Positions 8,339 through 18,791 of a stretch of 50,825 bases of DNA are shown one piece after another; the stretch's first letter is position 1; the number at the start of each line of letters is the position of its first letter. The notes under the pieces were generated by a model, which did not search any database, had not been told where the DNA came from, and was given only the letters and a program-made list of their open reading frames with translations. The translations under genes were made by a program, and so were the position numbers. The stretch comes from Planctomycetes bacterium UBA1146 (GTDB lineage Bacteria; Planctomycetota; UBA8108; UBA1146): positions 142,808 through 193,632 of the forward strand of contig DCAA01000006.1 of NCBI GenBank assembly GCA_002311345.1. Direction: 5' to 3'.

Positions 8339-9820
8339 ATGAAGGAACTCCTCGATAAACTGGGCCCCATCCTGCGACCCGAGTTCACGGGTAACGCAGA
8401 GAGTCCCGAGATCGATAACACTGCCTATTCTCCCGACAATCGGACTCCACTCTTAACCGGTAGCGACGACAACACGACCATCTCCGACAAGGTGTGCCAG
8501 ATCGTCGAACAGAAGCCGACGATCGGCTGGTGGATGTTCTTCCTGCTGTCTTTCTCGGTGCTTGGATTGCTGGGGGTGTTCGTTCCATTCCTGATCTTCT
8601 GGGGGGTGGGAACCTGGGGTGTCAACAATCCTGTTGGGTGGGGATACGCCATCGTGAATTTCGTTTTCTGGATTGGGATCGGGCATGCAGGCACACTCAT
8701 TTCCGCGATCCTGTTCCTGTTCAGGCAGAAGTGGCGAACTTCCATCAACCGTGCTGCCGAGGCGATGACGATCTTCGCGGTCATCTGTGCCGGATTGTTC
8801 CCGGGCATCCACGTCGGGCGTGCCTGGTTCGCGTACTGGATGTTCCCGATCCCCAACCAGATGGAACTGTGGCCCAATTTCCGCAGTCCGCTGTTGTGGG
8901 ACGTCTTCGCGGTCGGCACCTACTTCACGGTTTCGTTGATGTTCTGGTACATGGGAATGATGCCAGACCTGGCGACTCTCCGTGATCGAGCAAAGCACCC
9001 CCTGAGGAAGGTCGTCTACGGAATCCTGGCAATGGGATGGACCGGGTCCCATCGCCATTGGCACGTCTACGAGCGGGCTTATCTGCTGCTGGCAGCTCTG
9101 GCGACCCCGCTGGTGCTTTCGGTGCACTCGGTTGTGTCCTTCGACTTCGCCGTTTCTCAGGTAGCCGGGTGGCACTCGACGATTTTCCCGCCCTATTTCG
9201 TCGCCGGGGCGATCTTCAGTGGATTTGCCATGGTGATGACACTGCTGGTTCCGGCACGGCAGTTCTTCGGGCTGAAGGACGTGATCACTCTCAAACACCT
9301 CGAGAACATGAACAAGATCATCATGCTCACCGGCATGATCGTCGGGTATTCCTACGCACAGGAGTTCTTCATCGCATGGTACAGCGGGGTGAATGTCGAG
9401 AAATTCGCCTTCATCAATCGTGCCTTTGGACAGTATGCCTGGGCCTACTGGATCATGGTCTCCTGCAACGTTCTGTCGCCACAGATCTTCTGGTTCAAGA
9501 AGATGCGGACCAGTCTCGTGGTGATGTTCATCGTCAGCATCTTGGTGAACATCGGTATGTGGTTCGAACGCTTCGTCATCGTCGTGACGAGCCTCGCCAA
9601 CGACTACACCCCCAGTGCGTGGGACTACTACACCCCGAAACTTACCGACGTGGCCATCATGCTGGGATCCTTCGGCCTCTTCTTCACACTGTTCGCCCTT
9701 TTCTGTCGTTTCATGCCCTTTGTTGCCATGACCGAACTGAGGGGGGTCCTGGCAGCGGCAACTCATTCCACTTCGACGGCTCCCGATGACACTTCGGGAA
9801 AACCCGCGGCCGGGTCGTAG
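8339..9820 (+). CDS. actC: Alternative complex III subunit C, NrfD-like quinol-binding membrane protein
   Basis: The 493-residue polytopic membrane protein is of the NrfD/PsrC family with about ten helices. ATG 8339 lies 5 nt after the actB stop with GAGGGGG upstream; the frame is open further upstream but only inside actB. Family features are the GHAGTLISAILFLFRQKWR segment, MFPIPNQMELWPNF, and the HRHWHVYERAYL loop followed by LSVHSVVSFDFA. It is predicted to hold a quinol oxidation site and to pair with ActF. A C-terminal hydrophilic tail rich in Ser/Thr/Asp is not conserved. It sits between actB and actD in the usual ACIII order. Confidence 0.93.
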   Translation: MKELLDKLGPILRPEFTGNAESPEIDNTAYSPDNRTPLLTGSDDNTTISDKVCQIVEQKPTIGWWMFFLLSFSVLGLLGVFVPFLIFWGVGTWGVNNPVGWGYAIVNFVFWIGIGHAGTLISAILFLFRQKWRTSINRAAEAMTIFAVICAGLFPGIHVGRAWFAYWMFPIPNQMELWPNFRSPLLWDVFAVGTYFTVSLMFWYMGMMPDLATLRDRAKHPLRKVVYGILAMGWTGSHRHWHVYERAYLLLAALATPLVLSVHSVVSFDFAVSQVAGWHSTIFPPYFVAGAIFSGFAMVMTLLVPARQFFGLKDVITLKHLENMNKIIMLTGMIVGYSYAQEFFIAWYSGVNVEKFAFINRAFGQYAWAYWIMVSCNVLSPQIFWFKKMRTSLVVMFIVSILVNIGMWFERFVIVVTSLANDYTPSAWDYYTPKLTDVAIMLGSFGLFFTLFALFCRFMPFVAMTELRGVLAAATHSTSTAPDDTSGKPAAGS

Positions 9821-9826
9821 GCGAGA

Positions 9827-10423
9827 ATGGAGATGAATACCGAGATGTTGGACACGCCCGCAGTGGAAACGATTACCGCCGAGGATTCCGTAGATCCGAA
9901 GCCGGTATTGATGCTTGCAGAGTTTGAAACCGCCGATCTGTTGCTGGTAGCAGCAGCACAGGTTCGTGATCAGGGATTTCGCCTCTGGGACTGCCACACC
10001 CCTTACCCGGTTCATGGCCTCGATGGCGCGATGGCAATCCGTCCCACCTTGCTGCCCTGGATCGTTCTGGGTGGAGGTGCCCTCGGGTTCTGCGGCGGTA
10101 TGCTGATGCAGGGCTGGATGAACGCTGTCGATTACCCGTTCCTGGTCAGTGGAAAACCGTTCTGGAGCATTCCTGCGAGCATACCCGTAGGCTTCGAGAT
10201 GACCATCTTGTTCGCCGCTATTGGTTCCTTCTTTGGCATGTTGCTGCTGAATGGGCTGCCGCGATTGTATCGACCGCACTTCCGCAGTGATCGGTTCCGC
10301 CGTGCCACTTCGGATCGGTTCTTCATCAGCATCGATGGTCGTGATCGCCGCTTCGACGTCGAGTCGAACGCCAGACTCCTTGGGGAGCTCGGCGCGACTG
10401 CGGTGGAAGTGATCGAGGAGTAG
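9827..10423 (+). CDS. actD: Alternative complex III subunit D (DUF3341)
   Basis: The 198-residue protein has a cytoplasmic-type N-terminal domain (about 27-62, with LLVAAAQVRDQGFRLWDCH and PYPVHGLDGAM) and two membrane helices at about 72-92 and 120-150. This is the DUF3341 architecture of ActD. It is a structural membrane subunit of ACIII next to ActC; no cofactor motif is seen. Starts at ATG 9827 or ATG 9833 are both possible, each with a weak GGCGAGA/GGAG site. The gene lies 6 nt after actC and 4 nt before actE. Confidence 0.9.
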   Translation: MEMNTEMLDTPAVETITAEDSVDPKPVLMLAEFETADLLLVAAAQVRDQGFRLWDCHTPYPVHGLDGAMAIRPTLLPWIVLGGGALGFCGGMLMQGWMNAVDYPFLVSGKPFWSIPASIPVGFEMTILFAAIGSFFGMLLLNGLPRLYRPHFRSDRFRRATSDRFFISIDGRDRRFDVESNARLLGELGATAVEVIEE

Positions 10424-10427
10424 AACC

Positions 10428-11177
10428 ATGGCATTAAAACCGCGCGATACCGAGGTGCCTGGTTGGATCATCGCCGTGATCATCGTGGTGAATCTGTTCT
10501 TGCTGGTGCCGCCGGTGCTGGTCGCCAAGGCCCGGTTCGCGACATCCAGATCCACTCGTCTCCATCTCTTCTATGACATGGATCAGCAGAAAAAGTTCAA
10601 GGAGCAGTCTGCGAACCCGCTCTTTGCGGATGGCCGTTCGATGCGTCTTCCCGTCGCTGGAACGGTGGCCAGGGGAGAACTGAACGCGGACGAGCATTAC
10701 TACTGGGGCACCCAGGACGGGGAATGGGCCAAGGATTTTCCACCCCAGATCGAGGTCAACTCGGCACTGCTCGAACGAGGTGCGCAGAGGTTTGCAATCT
10801 ATTGCACTCCCTGTCACGGTCTTTCCGGGCACGGAGATGGAATGGTGCCGCGTCGGTCCGCTGCATCCGATTATGGCGCCTGGCTGGTTGCCGATCTTTC
10901 CTCGGAGAAGGCACTGGCTCACCCCATCGGTGAAATTTTCAACATCACCGGTTACGGATTCAACACGATGCCCGGCTATCGATCCCAGGTTTCACCGGAA
11001 GATCGCTGGGCCCTCGTCGCTCACGTGAAGGCGTTGCAGTTCAGCCAATCGGTGGATATTGCCGAAATCCCCCGACAGGAACGCCAACGTCTCGAGCAAC
11101 TACCAGTCCCCGCCAAAGATGACTCAGGATCGACTCCTGTCAAAGAATCCGGGACCGATTCCCGGCAGGGGAGGTAG
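10428..11177 (+). CDS. actE: Alternative complex III subunit E, monoheme cytochrome c
   Basis: The 249-residue protein has one N-terminal membrane anchor (about 12-34) and a periplasmic class I cytochrome c domain. The heme motif is CTPCH at 126-130, and a Met in NTMPGYRSQV near residue 187 is the likely axial ligand. ActE carries electrons from ACIII towards the oxidase. The start ATG 10428 has GAGGAG 7 nt upstream. The C-terminal 30 residues are hydrophilic and low in complexity. Spacing to the neighbouring genes is 4-5 nt. Confidence 0.92.
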   Translation: MALKPRDTEVPGWIIAVIIVVNLFLLVPPVLVAKARFATSRSTRLHLFYDMDQQKKFKEQSANPLFADGRSMRLPVAGTVARGELNADEHYYWGTQDGEWAKDFPPQIEVNSALLERGAQRFAIYCTPCHGLSGHGDGMVPRRSAASDYGAWLVADLSSEKALAHPIGEIFNITGYGFNTMPGYRSQVSPEDRWALVAHVKALQFSQSVDIAEIPRQERQRLEQLPVPAKDDSGSTPVKESGTDSRQGR

Positions 11178-11182
11178 CACAG

Positions 11183-12541
11183 ATGGGACACGGTTCCACC
11201 ATCGACCTCAGCACCGAGAATAGAACCCTCGGGAGTCTCTCCGGCAAGTTGATAGGCTTCGGAGCCGTGCTGGCGGCGTTTGGTCTCGTCGGTACCTTGT
11301 TGCTCGGGATGCTCGAGGGGGCGTTCGACGAGGCACCAGCGCAGTCGCATGAATCCGCTGCTTCTCACGGCCAGTCTGATCCAGGCACTGCCCCTTCCGC
11401 AGCTCAACAACAGCACCCCGCAGCGCAAGAGAAGCATCATGAAGTGATTCATGGGTTCGTTACTGAATGGAGCATCTGGCATCCGTACCTGGTCAGTGTC
11501 TGCTTCTTTCTCACCGTGACTCTCGGGGCACTCTTCTTCGTGCTGACCCATCACGTCACAAATGCCGGATGGAGTACGGTTGTTCGGAGGATTGCCGAGG
11601 GGGTTTCGAGGAACGTCGTGTTGATGGCACTCATCTTGATCCCGATCGTGACACCCGGGCCGATGGGTCAACTTTACAAGTGGTTCCAGCCAGATCCCTC
11701 GGACGAGATCATCGCGGTGAAGGCATCGTATCTGGACTATGACTGGTTCCTGGTGCGCCTCGGTTGTTACTTCCTCATCTGGACGATTCTAGCCTGGGGA
11801 TACCATCGATCTTCGGTTGCCCAGGACCAGGACGGGGATGTCAGGCGCACCTCGAGGATGTCCAGTTTCAGCCCGCTGGGAGTTCTGCTCTTTGCTCTGA
11901 GTATCACCTTTGCGGCCTACGATCTCTTGATGAGTCTCGACGCCCACTGGTTCAGTACCATCTTCGGAGTCTACATCTTCGCAGGTAGTGTGCTCTCCTT
12001 CCATGCGCTGCTGGCTTTGCTGATCGTCTGGCTGCAGGCGAATGGTCGCTTGACGCGAGCCATCACCGATGACCACATGCAGGACATCGGCAAGATGATG
12101 TTCGCCTTCACCGTTTTCTGGGCCTACATCGCGTTCAGCCAGTACATGCTTCTGTGGTACGCGAACATCCCGGAAGAAACGATCTGGTTCTTGCGTCGAC
12201 AGAGTACATGGATGTGGGGATTCTGGGGCTGGATGCTCATCATCGGCCGTTTTTTCGTCCCCTTCCTGTTCCTGATGTCGAGACACATAAAGCGCAAGCG
12301 TTTGACCATCACCATCGGTGCGCTGTGGATGCTCGCGATGCAGTGGGCTGATATGTATTACCTGGTGATGCCGCAGATTTCCAATGGCCAGCAATTCCCC
12401 TTCAAGATGGTCGATGTCACCATCGTTCTCGGAATGGCGGGCGTGTACATCATCGGCCTGGCGCTCTCACTCAGAGGGCATTCATTGATCGCAGAGCGAG
12501 ATCCGCGGATGCCGGAGTCGCTGGCATTCGAGAATGCTTAG
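11183..12541 (+). CDS. actF: Alternative complex III subunit F, NrfD-like membrane protein
   Basis: The 452-residue polytopic membrane protein is the second NrfD-like subunit of ACIII. After a first helix (about 20-40) there is a hydrophilic His/Gln/Ala-rich loop at about 50-90. The helical core follows, with SVCFFLTVTLGALFFVLTHHV, LYKWFQPD, SLDAHWFSTIFGVY, FWAYIAFSQYMLLWYANIPEET and ADMYYLVMPQ, all typical of ActF. GGGGAGG precedes ATG 11183. The family is implicated in proton translocation together with ActC; that role is from family knowledge, not visible here. Confidence 0.92.
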   Translation: MGHGSTIDLSTENRTLGSLSGKLIGFGAVLAAFGLVGTLLLGMLEGAFDEAPAQSHESAASHGQSDPGTAPSAAQQQHPAAQEKHHEVIHGFVTEWSIWHPYLVSVCFFLTVTLGALFFVLTHHVTNAGWSTVVRRIAEGVSRNVVLMALILIPIVTPGPMGQLYKWFQPDPSDEIIAVKASYLDYDWFLVRLGCYFLIWTILAWGYHRSSVAQDQDGDVRRTSRMSSFSPLGVLLFALSITFAAYDLLMSLDAHWFSTIFGVYIFAGSVLSFHALLALLIVWLQANGRLTRAITDDHMQDIGKMMFAFTVFWAYIAFSQYMLLWYANIPEETIWFLRRQSTWMWGFWGWMLIIGRFFVPFLFLMSRHIKRKRLTITIGALWMLAMQWADMYYLVMPQISNGQQFPFKMVDVTIVLGMAGVYIIGLALSLRGHSLIAERDPRMPESLAFENA

Positions 12542-12554
12542 AAAGGAGTCCGAA

Positions 12555-12887
12555 GTGAGTCAAGAAGAAATCACGACTGTCGAGATCGCTCCCGGCTCCG
12601 ATGACGATCCGAGTGTGGCTCCGACCTGGTATGGAGCAGTGATCTTCCTGATCGTGTTCCTCTTCACCGTCTACTTGCTCGTGTTCCTTTCCGATCGTGA
12701 GAAGGAACTCGTATTCGATGACTCGATTCGAAGAGAAAACCGCTCGCTTCATGAAGTGCGAATATTGCAGAATTCACAACTCGACTTTTACACCTGGACC
12801 GACAGGGAGAACAACAGGGTTTCCGTGCCTCTGGAGCAGGGTCGCCAGGAGGTTCTCAGGAGGTTCGGGAATACCTCAGAGCGTTAG
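12555..12887 (+). CDS. Small single-pass membrane protein of the ACIII-oxidase operon
   Basis: The 110-residue protein is read from GTG 12555 with an AAGGAG site 6 nt upstream. It has an acidic N-terminus, one membrane helix at about 27-47 (YGAVIFLIVFLFTVYLLVFL) and a charged C-terminal domain rich in Arg, Glu and Asn, with FYTWTDRENNRVSVPLEQG. I do not recognise a named family. Its place between actF and the SCO gene suggests an accessory or structural subunit of ACIII or of oxidase assembly, comparable in position to the small ActG of other ACIII clusters. That equivalence is inference from position and size only. Confidence 0.72.
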   Translation: MSQEEITTVEIAPGSDDDPSVAPTWYGAVIFLIVFLFTVYLLVFLSDREKELVFDDSIRRENRSLHEVRILQNSQLDFYTWTDRENNRVSVPLEQGRQEVLRRFGNTSER

Positions 12888-12891
12888 AGAG

Positions 12892-13863
12892 ATGGCAATG
12901 TTGATCAGCAACCAGAACTCGAAAACGATCGATTCTGCCCGGTTCTTGCCGGGGAGTTGCTCGTTGCGATGGGTGTTGTGCCTGTTGCTGTTTTTCCCCA
13001 TCTCGCTTCCGGGACAGATGCCACCGGTCGCACCTGGAGAATACGTAAATCCAGAACTCGATCCTGTACTTCGGTCCATCGATGGGTTGACGATTCATGA
13101 CCGACTCGGTCATCGATTGCCTTTCGAACGGGCGGTCCGGCTCGAGTCTGGAGAGCGAGTGGCTCTCGGGAAACTGTTCGAAACCAATCGGCCGGTGATC
13201 CTGAACCCGGTCTACTTCTCCTGTCCGATGCTGTGCAATCTGGTGGTGGAAGGTCTGATCGACTCCGTTGCTGCTTGCGGACTGAAAATCGGCGAGGACT
13301 TCGATGTGATCACCATCAGCATCGATCCCCGAGATTCCGCCGCCGATGCACGCAATCGAGAGAACTTGCTGGTTGAGGCGCTGCAGGAGGCTGCAATCCT
13401 CTCCGGATCGGATGTATCCGGTGCCCGTGAGGGATGGAGTTTCCTGACCGGGAAACAATCAGATTTGAAGGCGATCGCCGACTCGGTGGGATTCGATTAC
13501 CGCTGGAACGATTACAACAAAGAGTATGCCCATGGATCTGGAATCTTCATCCTGAGTCCGGATGGCATCCTGACCCAGACCATCAAGGGGATCAGTTACG
13601 AGCCACAAACTCTTCGTCTCGCACTGGTCGAGGCTTCCGATGGCAAGATCGGAAGTTGGCTCGATGGCATCGTCCTCACCTGTTTTGTTTACGACCCTTC
13701 CAAGGCCCAGTACGGACCCGCTGCGCTCAAGATGATGCGCCTGGGTGGAATACTGGCAATGGTGGGATTGGCTGGTTTCTTGTACCTCCTGTGGCGAAGA
13801 GGCCCTCGAGTTGTAGATCCGGTGATCTCGGCCAAACCACCAGGAGAGCAGTTGCCGTCATGA
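12892..13863 (+). CDS. SCO1/SenC copper chaperone for oxidase CuA site
   Basis: The 323-residue protein has an N-terminal signal/anchor (about 25-42), a thioredoxin-fold SCO domain and a C-terminal membrane helix (about 285-305). The copper-binding CPMLC motif lies at 111-115 and the third ligand His at 214 in EYAHGSGIF. SCO proteins deliver copper to the CuA centre of oxidase subunit II. Starts at ATG 12892 or ATG 12898 are equivalent. The stop overlaps the coxB start as ATGA, coupling the chaperone to its client. Confidence 0.92.
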   Translation: MAMLISNQNSKTIDSARFLPGSCSLRWVLCLLLFFPISLPGQMPPVAPGEYVNPELDPVLRSIDGLTIHDRLGHRLPFERAVRLESGERVALGKLFETNRPVILNPVYFSCPMLCNLVVEGLIDSVAACGLKIGEDFDVITISIDPRDSAADARNRENLLVEALQEAAILSGSDVSGAREGWSFLTGKQSDLKAIADSVGFDYRWNDYNKEYAHGSGIFILSPDGILTQTIKGISYEPQTLRLALVEASDGKIGSWLDGIVLTCFVYDPSKAQYGPAALKMMRLGGILAMVGLAGFLYLLWRRGPRVVDPVISAKPPGEQLPS

Positions 13864-14972
13864 ATTCCCTGTTCACGATGCTGGCTCAGAGCAAACCGAC
13901 TTTCTGGCTTCCGAAGCCGGTTTCCAACTTTGCTGGACCGGTCGACGGTGACTTCTACTTCGTCTACTGGGTTTCCATGTTCTTCCTGGTGCTGATCACG
14001 GCGTTGCTGGTGTATTTCATGTGGAAGTTCCGGACTCCTCCGGGAGCACATGCTCAGAGCCAGACGGACCATCACCTGATGCTGGAGGTGGTGTGGACCG
14101 TGATCCCCCTGATTCTTTCGCTGATGATGTTCTGGTACGGGTATCGAGGATACGTGGCGATGCAGACCGCTCCTTCTGATGGAATCTCGATCATCGCAGA
14201 AGCTCAGAAATGGGCCTGGAACTTCTCTTATGCTTCCAATGGCGCAGTGATTCCCGGAATGTCCGACGACTTCAACGATGTGCGTGAGAAAGTTCGATCC
14301 GGCGAGTTCACTGCCGATGAAGCAGCCGCTGCCGAGGACAAGATCCTCGAGAAGGCAGGTCTCCATGTCCCGATGGGAGTGCCCATCGACATCACAGTGA
14401 TGGCTGCAGATGTTCTTCATGCCTTTTACATTCCCGCGTTTCGGGTCAAGAAAGACTGTGTTCCTGGAAGAACAGGCAAGGTGTGGTTCATCGCCAACGA
14501 AGCGGGGATCTACGACCTCTATTGTGCGGAGTACTGTGGGCAGGGTCACTCGAAGATGCACACCAAGGTCGTGGTCCACGAAACGGTCGAGGAGTACGAG
14601 AAATGGCTCGAAATTGCCGGTTCGTATGACGAGACGCTGCCGTTCGATCAAAACGGTGCGATCGTCTGGAAACGGCGGGGGTGCATCTCCTGCCATAGCG
14701 TCGATGGTTCCAAGAAGGTAGGTCCGTCCTGGAAGGACATGTTCGGTTCGATGCGGAAATTTACGGCCATCGGGAGACCCGGGGAGTTGGTCGCCGATGA
14801 AGCCTACATCGAGGACTCGATCCGATATCCGATGAACCGGATCGCAGATGGCTATCCACCTCAGATGCCAGTGGTGAAACTCACCGAAAAAGAAATCCTC
14901 TGGGTCATCGAATACATCAAGTCCCTGGGACAGAACTCCGGGGGGGCACAGAATCCCCGGAAGGAGAACTAG
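13860..14972 (+). CDS. coxB: Cytochrome c oxidase subunit II with fused cytochrome c domain (caa3 type)
   Basis: The 370-residue protein starts at ATG 13860, overlapping the SCO stop. Two membrane helices (about 33-55 and 76-98) are followed by a cupredoxin domain with CuA ligands His187, Cys222, Cys226, His230 and Met233 (CAEYCGQGHSKM). A C-terminal class I cytochrome c domain has CISCH at 275-279 and Met336 (PPQMP) as likely axial ligand. The fused heme defines a caa3-type oxidase. About 35 residues rich in Asp, Glu, Ala and Lys (approximately 128-165) are inserted before the CuA ligands, in a loop that is short in canonical subunit II. Confidence 0.94.
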   Translation: MNSLFTMLAQSKPTFWLPKPVSNFAGPVDGDFYFVYWVSMFFLVLITALLVYFMWKFRTPPGAHAQSQTDHHLMLEVVWTVIPLILSLMMFWYGYRGYVAMQTAPSDGISIIAEAQKWAWNFSYASNGAVIPGMSDDFNDVREKVRSGEFTADEAAAAEDKILEKAGLHVPMGVPIDITVMAADVLHAFYIPAFRVKKDCVPGRTGKVWFIANEAGIYDLYCAEYCGQGHSKMHTKVVVHETVEEYEKWLEIAGSYDETLPFDQNGAIVWKRRGCISCHSVDGSKKVGPSWKDMFGSMRKFTAIGRPGELVADEAYIEDSIRYPMNRIADGYPPQMPVVKLTEKEILWVIEYIKSLGQNSGGAQNPRKEN

Positions 14973-14973
14973 C

Positions 14974-16695
<1,722 letters not shown>

Positions 16696-16719
16696 GGCTC
16701 CAGAAAGACGGGAGAACAG

Positions 16720-17700
16720 ATGAGCGGCGACGCACATCCGAACGAGTCGAAGCAGCAAGCCGGGCATGATGAAGATCATGCTGGCGGGCATGGTGATGGG
16801 CATGGTCACTCCCCGTACCAGGCGCACCACTTCGATACGATGAAGCAGCAGTTCGAGGCGGGGAAATTGGGGATGTGGCTTTTTTTGGCCACGGAGGTGC
16901 TGCTCTTTGGTGGGTTGTTCTGCTTCTACGTAGTCACCAAATCCAACAATCCAGAACTGTTCAAATGGGGTCACCACTTCCTCGATAAACGGTGGGGAGC
17001 GACCAATACGATGGTACTTCTGTTCTCCTCGTTGACGATGGCGTTGGCGGTCCGCGAGGCGCAACTGGGCAGAAAGAACCGGATCCTCTTCTTCCTGGGT
17101 TTGACCTTCCTGTGCGGGGGTGCCTTCATGGGGATCAAGTACGTCGAGTACTCCAAGAAGTTCCACGAGGGACTCTTCCCGGGGCAGTACTTCGTCTACG
17201 GAAATGTCATCGATTCCGAGGAGGCGCGTGTACATCAGCAGGAGGAGGATCTCCTCGCCCATGCGGATCTGGACTTGCCTGTTGCCTCGGTCGTGATCAC
17301 GGATCCCAAGACCAGGGGACTGGTTCTCCAGCCGGGACTTCCTCCATCAGGCCTGTCCTCTTCTGCTCGAGAAATTGAACATGGAGACGAGAGTTCCGGA
17401 GAGCATGAAGCCATCGATGGTGGGGATACTCCCGGGCTGGCCATTGCGCCATCACACTTGCCGCCAGGACCACGCCCTGCCAATGCGCATATCTTCTTCA
17501 GTATTTACTTCTGTCTCACAGGATTGCACGGGATTCACGTGTTGATCGGGATGGCAGTAATGGTGTGGTTGGCGGTTCTGGCGTGGCAGGGTCGTTTCGG
17601 ACCCGGCTACTTTACCCCCGTTGATCTCGGTGGACTCTACTGGCACCTGGTAGATCTGATCTGGATTTACCTGTTCCCATTGCTCTACCTGGTGGAATAG
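16720..17700 (+). CDS. coxC: Cytochrome c oxidase subunit III with long hydrophilic insert
   Basis: The 326-residue protein begins with a His/Asp/Gly-rich cytoplasmic stretch (about 4-38, eleven His) that could bind metal. It is followed by the helices of subunit III (LGMWLFLATEVLLFGGLF, TNTMVLLFSSLTMALAV and others). Between the third and fourth core helices there is a non-membrane insert of about 80-100 residues (about 155-250), acidic and Pro-rich. The C-terminal helices contain GLHGIHVLIGMAV and YWHLVDLIWIYLFPLLYL, the usual family end. Subunit III stabilises the oxidase. GGGAGA precedes ATG 16720. Confidence 0.93.
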   Translation: MSGDAHPNESKQQAGHDEDHAGGHGDGHGHSPYQAHHFDTMKQQFEAGKLGMWLFLATEVLLFGGLFCFYVVTKSNNPELFKWGHHFLDKRWGATNTMVLLFSSLTMALAVREAQLGRKNRILFFLGLTFLCGGAFMGIKYVEYSKKFHEGLFPGQYFVYGNVIDSEEARVHQQEEDLLAHADLDLPVASVVITDPKTRGLVLQPGLPPSGLSSSAREIEHGDESSGEHEAIDGGDTPGLAIAPSHLPPGPRPANAHIFFSIYFCLTGLHGIHVLIGMAVMVWLAVLAWQGRFGPGYFTPVDLGGLYWHLVDLIWIYLFPLLYLVE

Positions 17701-17708
17701 GAGCACCG

Positions 17709-18164
17709 TTGGATACCATCCTCGATAACGTCGATATTCTGATCCTGTCGGCAGCGTTCCTGAGCCTCATCGCCACCGGTGTGGTCTTCAACATCATGCG
17801 CAAAGAGGAGAGCCCGCATCCCGAGTTTGGACACATGACCGGGCCTACCTTGTTGCTGGTGATTCTGACGATGCTGCTGTTTTTGACCTGGTTGACAGTG
17901 GCGGTCTCGTATCTCGATCTGGGTGGATTGAACGTTGTGGTGGCGATGGGTGTGGCAACCATCAAGGGCAGCCTGGTGGCACTGTACTTCATGCACTTGC
18001 GCTGGGATCGTCCCTACAATGCGATCATCTTCGTTGCATCACTATTGTTCCTGGGGGTCTTCCTGGGTTTCGCCCTGCTAGATACTGCCGAATACAATCC
18101 GTCTCTGATCGATGATCCTTTCCTAAAGATTCCTGTCGAGCAATACGGGGCCGAACAGGGCTAG
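17709..18164 (+). CDS. coxD: Cytochrome c oxidase subunit IV (prokaryotic type)
   Basis: The 151-residue membrane protein has about four helices, including the subunit IV core with LLLVILTMLLFLTWLTVAVSY, a VAMGVATIKGSLVALYFMHLR motif (helix with Lys/Phe-Met-His) and FVASLLFLGVFLGFALLD. This is the small structural subunit of bacterial aa3/caa3 oxidases. The start is TTG 17709, with TAGGAG 5 nt upstream overlapping the coxC stop. The C-terminus is a short hydrophilic tail. Confidence 0.86.
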   Translation: MDTILDNVDILILSAAFLSLIATGVVFNIMRKEESPHPEFGHMTGPTLLLVILTMLLFLTWLTVAVSYLDLGGLNVVVAMGVATIKGSLVALYFMHLRWDRPYNAIIFVASLLFLGVFLGFALLDTAEYNPSLIDDPFLKIPVEQYGAEQG

Positions 18165-18176
18165 TGCGGAGTTCGG

Positions 18177-18791
18177 GTGGCCTCGGGGCAATCAAGAACG
18201 GGGGAAGGGGATAAAGCATCGCGGCCCCCTCCTTCGCCATTGCTGGCTCGGATGGGAATGCAACTGTTCCTGATCTCGCTGGCGATTCTGTTCGTCTCCA
18301 GCATTGTCGCCATCGTCATCATCCGAAACAGTAACCCCAACTGGGGTATTGGTGCTCCGAGAATCCCTGACCTGGCCTGGCTCAGCACCGGAGTGTTGTT
18401 ATTGGTGAGCGTCTTTTCCCAGGCGGGACTGGCAGCGGTTTGTCGTGACTCGATCCGTTTCTTCCGCTTCTGCATGGTGCTGGTGCTGATACTGGGATTC
18501 CTGTTTTTATTTCTTCAGGAACAGGTGTGGCGGCAGATGCTGTCTGCTGGAGAAGAGAGTTCCTTCAGTGCTTCGAGCAGCCTTCATGGCTGGAGCATCT
18601 ACGTGCTGGGACTATTGCATGCTCTACACGTCGCCGGAGGTCTGATCTTTCAGGGATATGTGACCACACATACCCTGCGCGGAGGGTACTGGAGCCTCCA
18701 TTGCGAGGCGGTACGCCACGTGAATTTTTACTGGCACTTTCTCGATGCGGTGTGGATTGGGCTGTTCGCGTTCTTGCTATGGCTCGCCTAG
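18177..18791 (+). CDS. Second, short heme-copper oxidase subunit III-like protein
   Basis: The 204-residue protein has about five helices and resembles the C-terminal five-helix form of subunit III: LHGWSIYVLGLLHALHVAGG, then HCEAVRHVNFYWHFLDAVW as the final signature. It is a paralogue of coxC lacking the N-terminal helix pair and the large insert. GTG 18177 is the first in-frame start after a stop; the ribosome site is poor, so a downstream ATG near 18252 is possible. It could be an alternative subunit III or an assembly factor. The gene ends in CTAG, shared with the stop of the convergent DUF3179 gene. Confidence 0.8.
   Translation: MASGQSRTGEGDKASRPPPSPLLARMGMQLFLISLAILFVSSIVAIVIIRNSNPNWGIGAPRIPDLAWLSTGVLLLVSVFSQAGLAAVCRDSIRFFRFCMVLVLILGFLFLFLQEQVWRQMLSAGEESSFSASSSLHGWSIYVLGLLHALHVAGGLIFQGYVTTHTLRGGYWSLHCEAVRHVNFYWHFLDAVWIGLFAFLLWLA

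Noticed and set aside
8453..10555. Long minus-strand open frame of about 700 codons
   Set aside because: It lies antisense to actC, actD and the start of actE, its composition is His/Arg/Glu/Gln-rich and repetitive as expected from reversed membrane-protein codons, and it has no recognisable domain.
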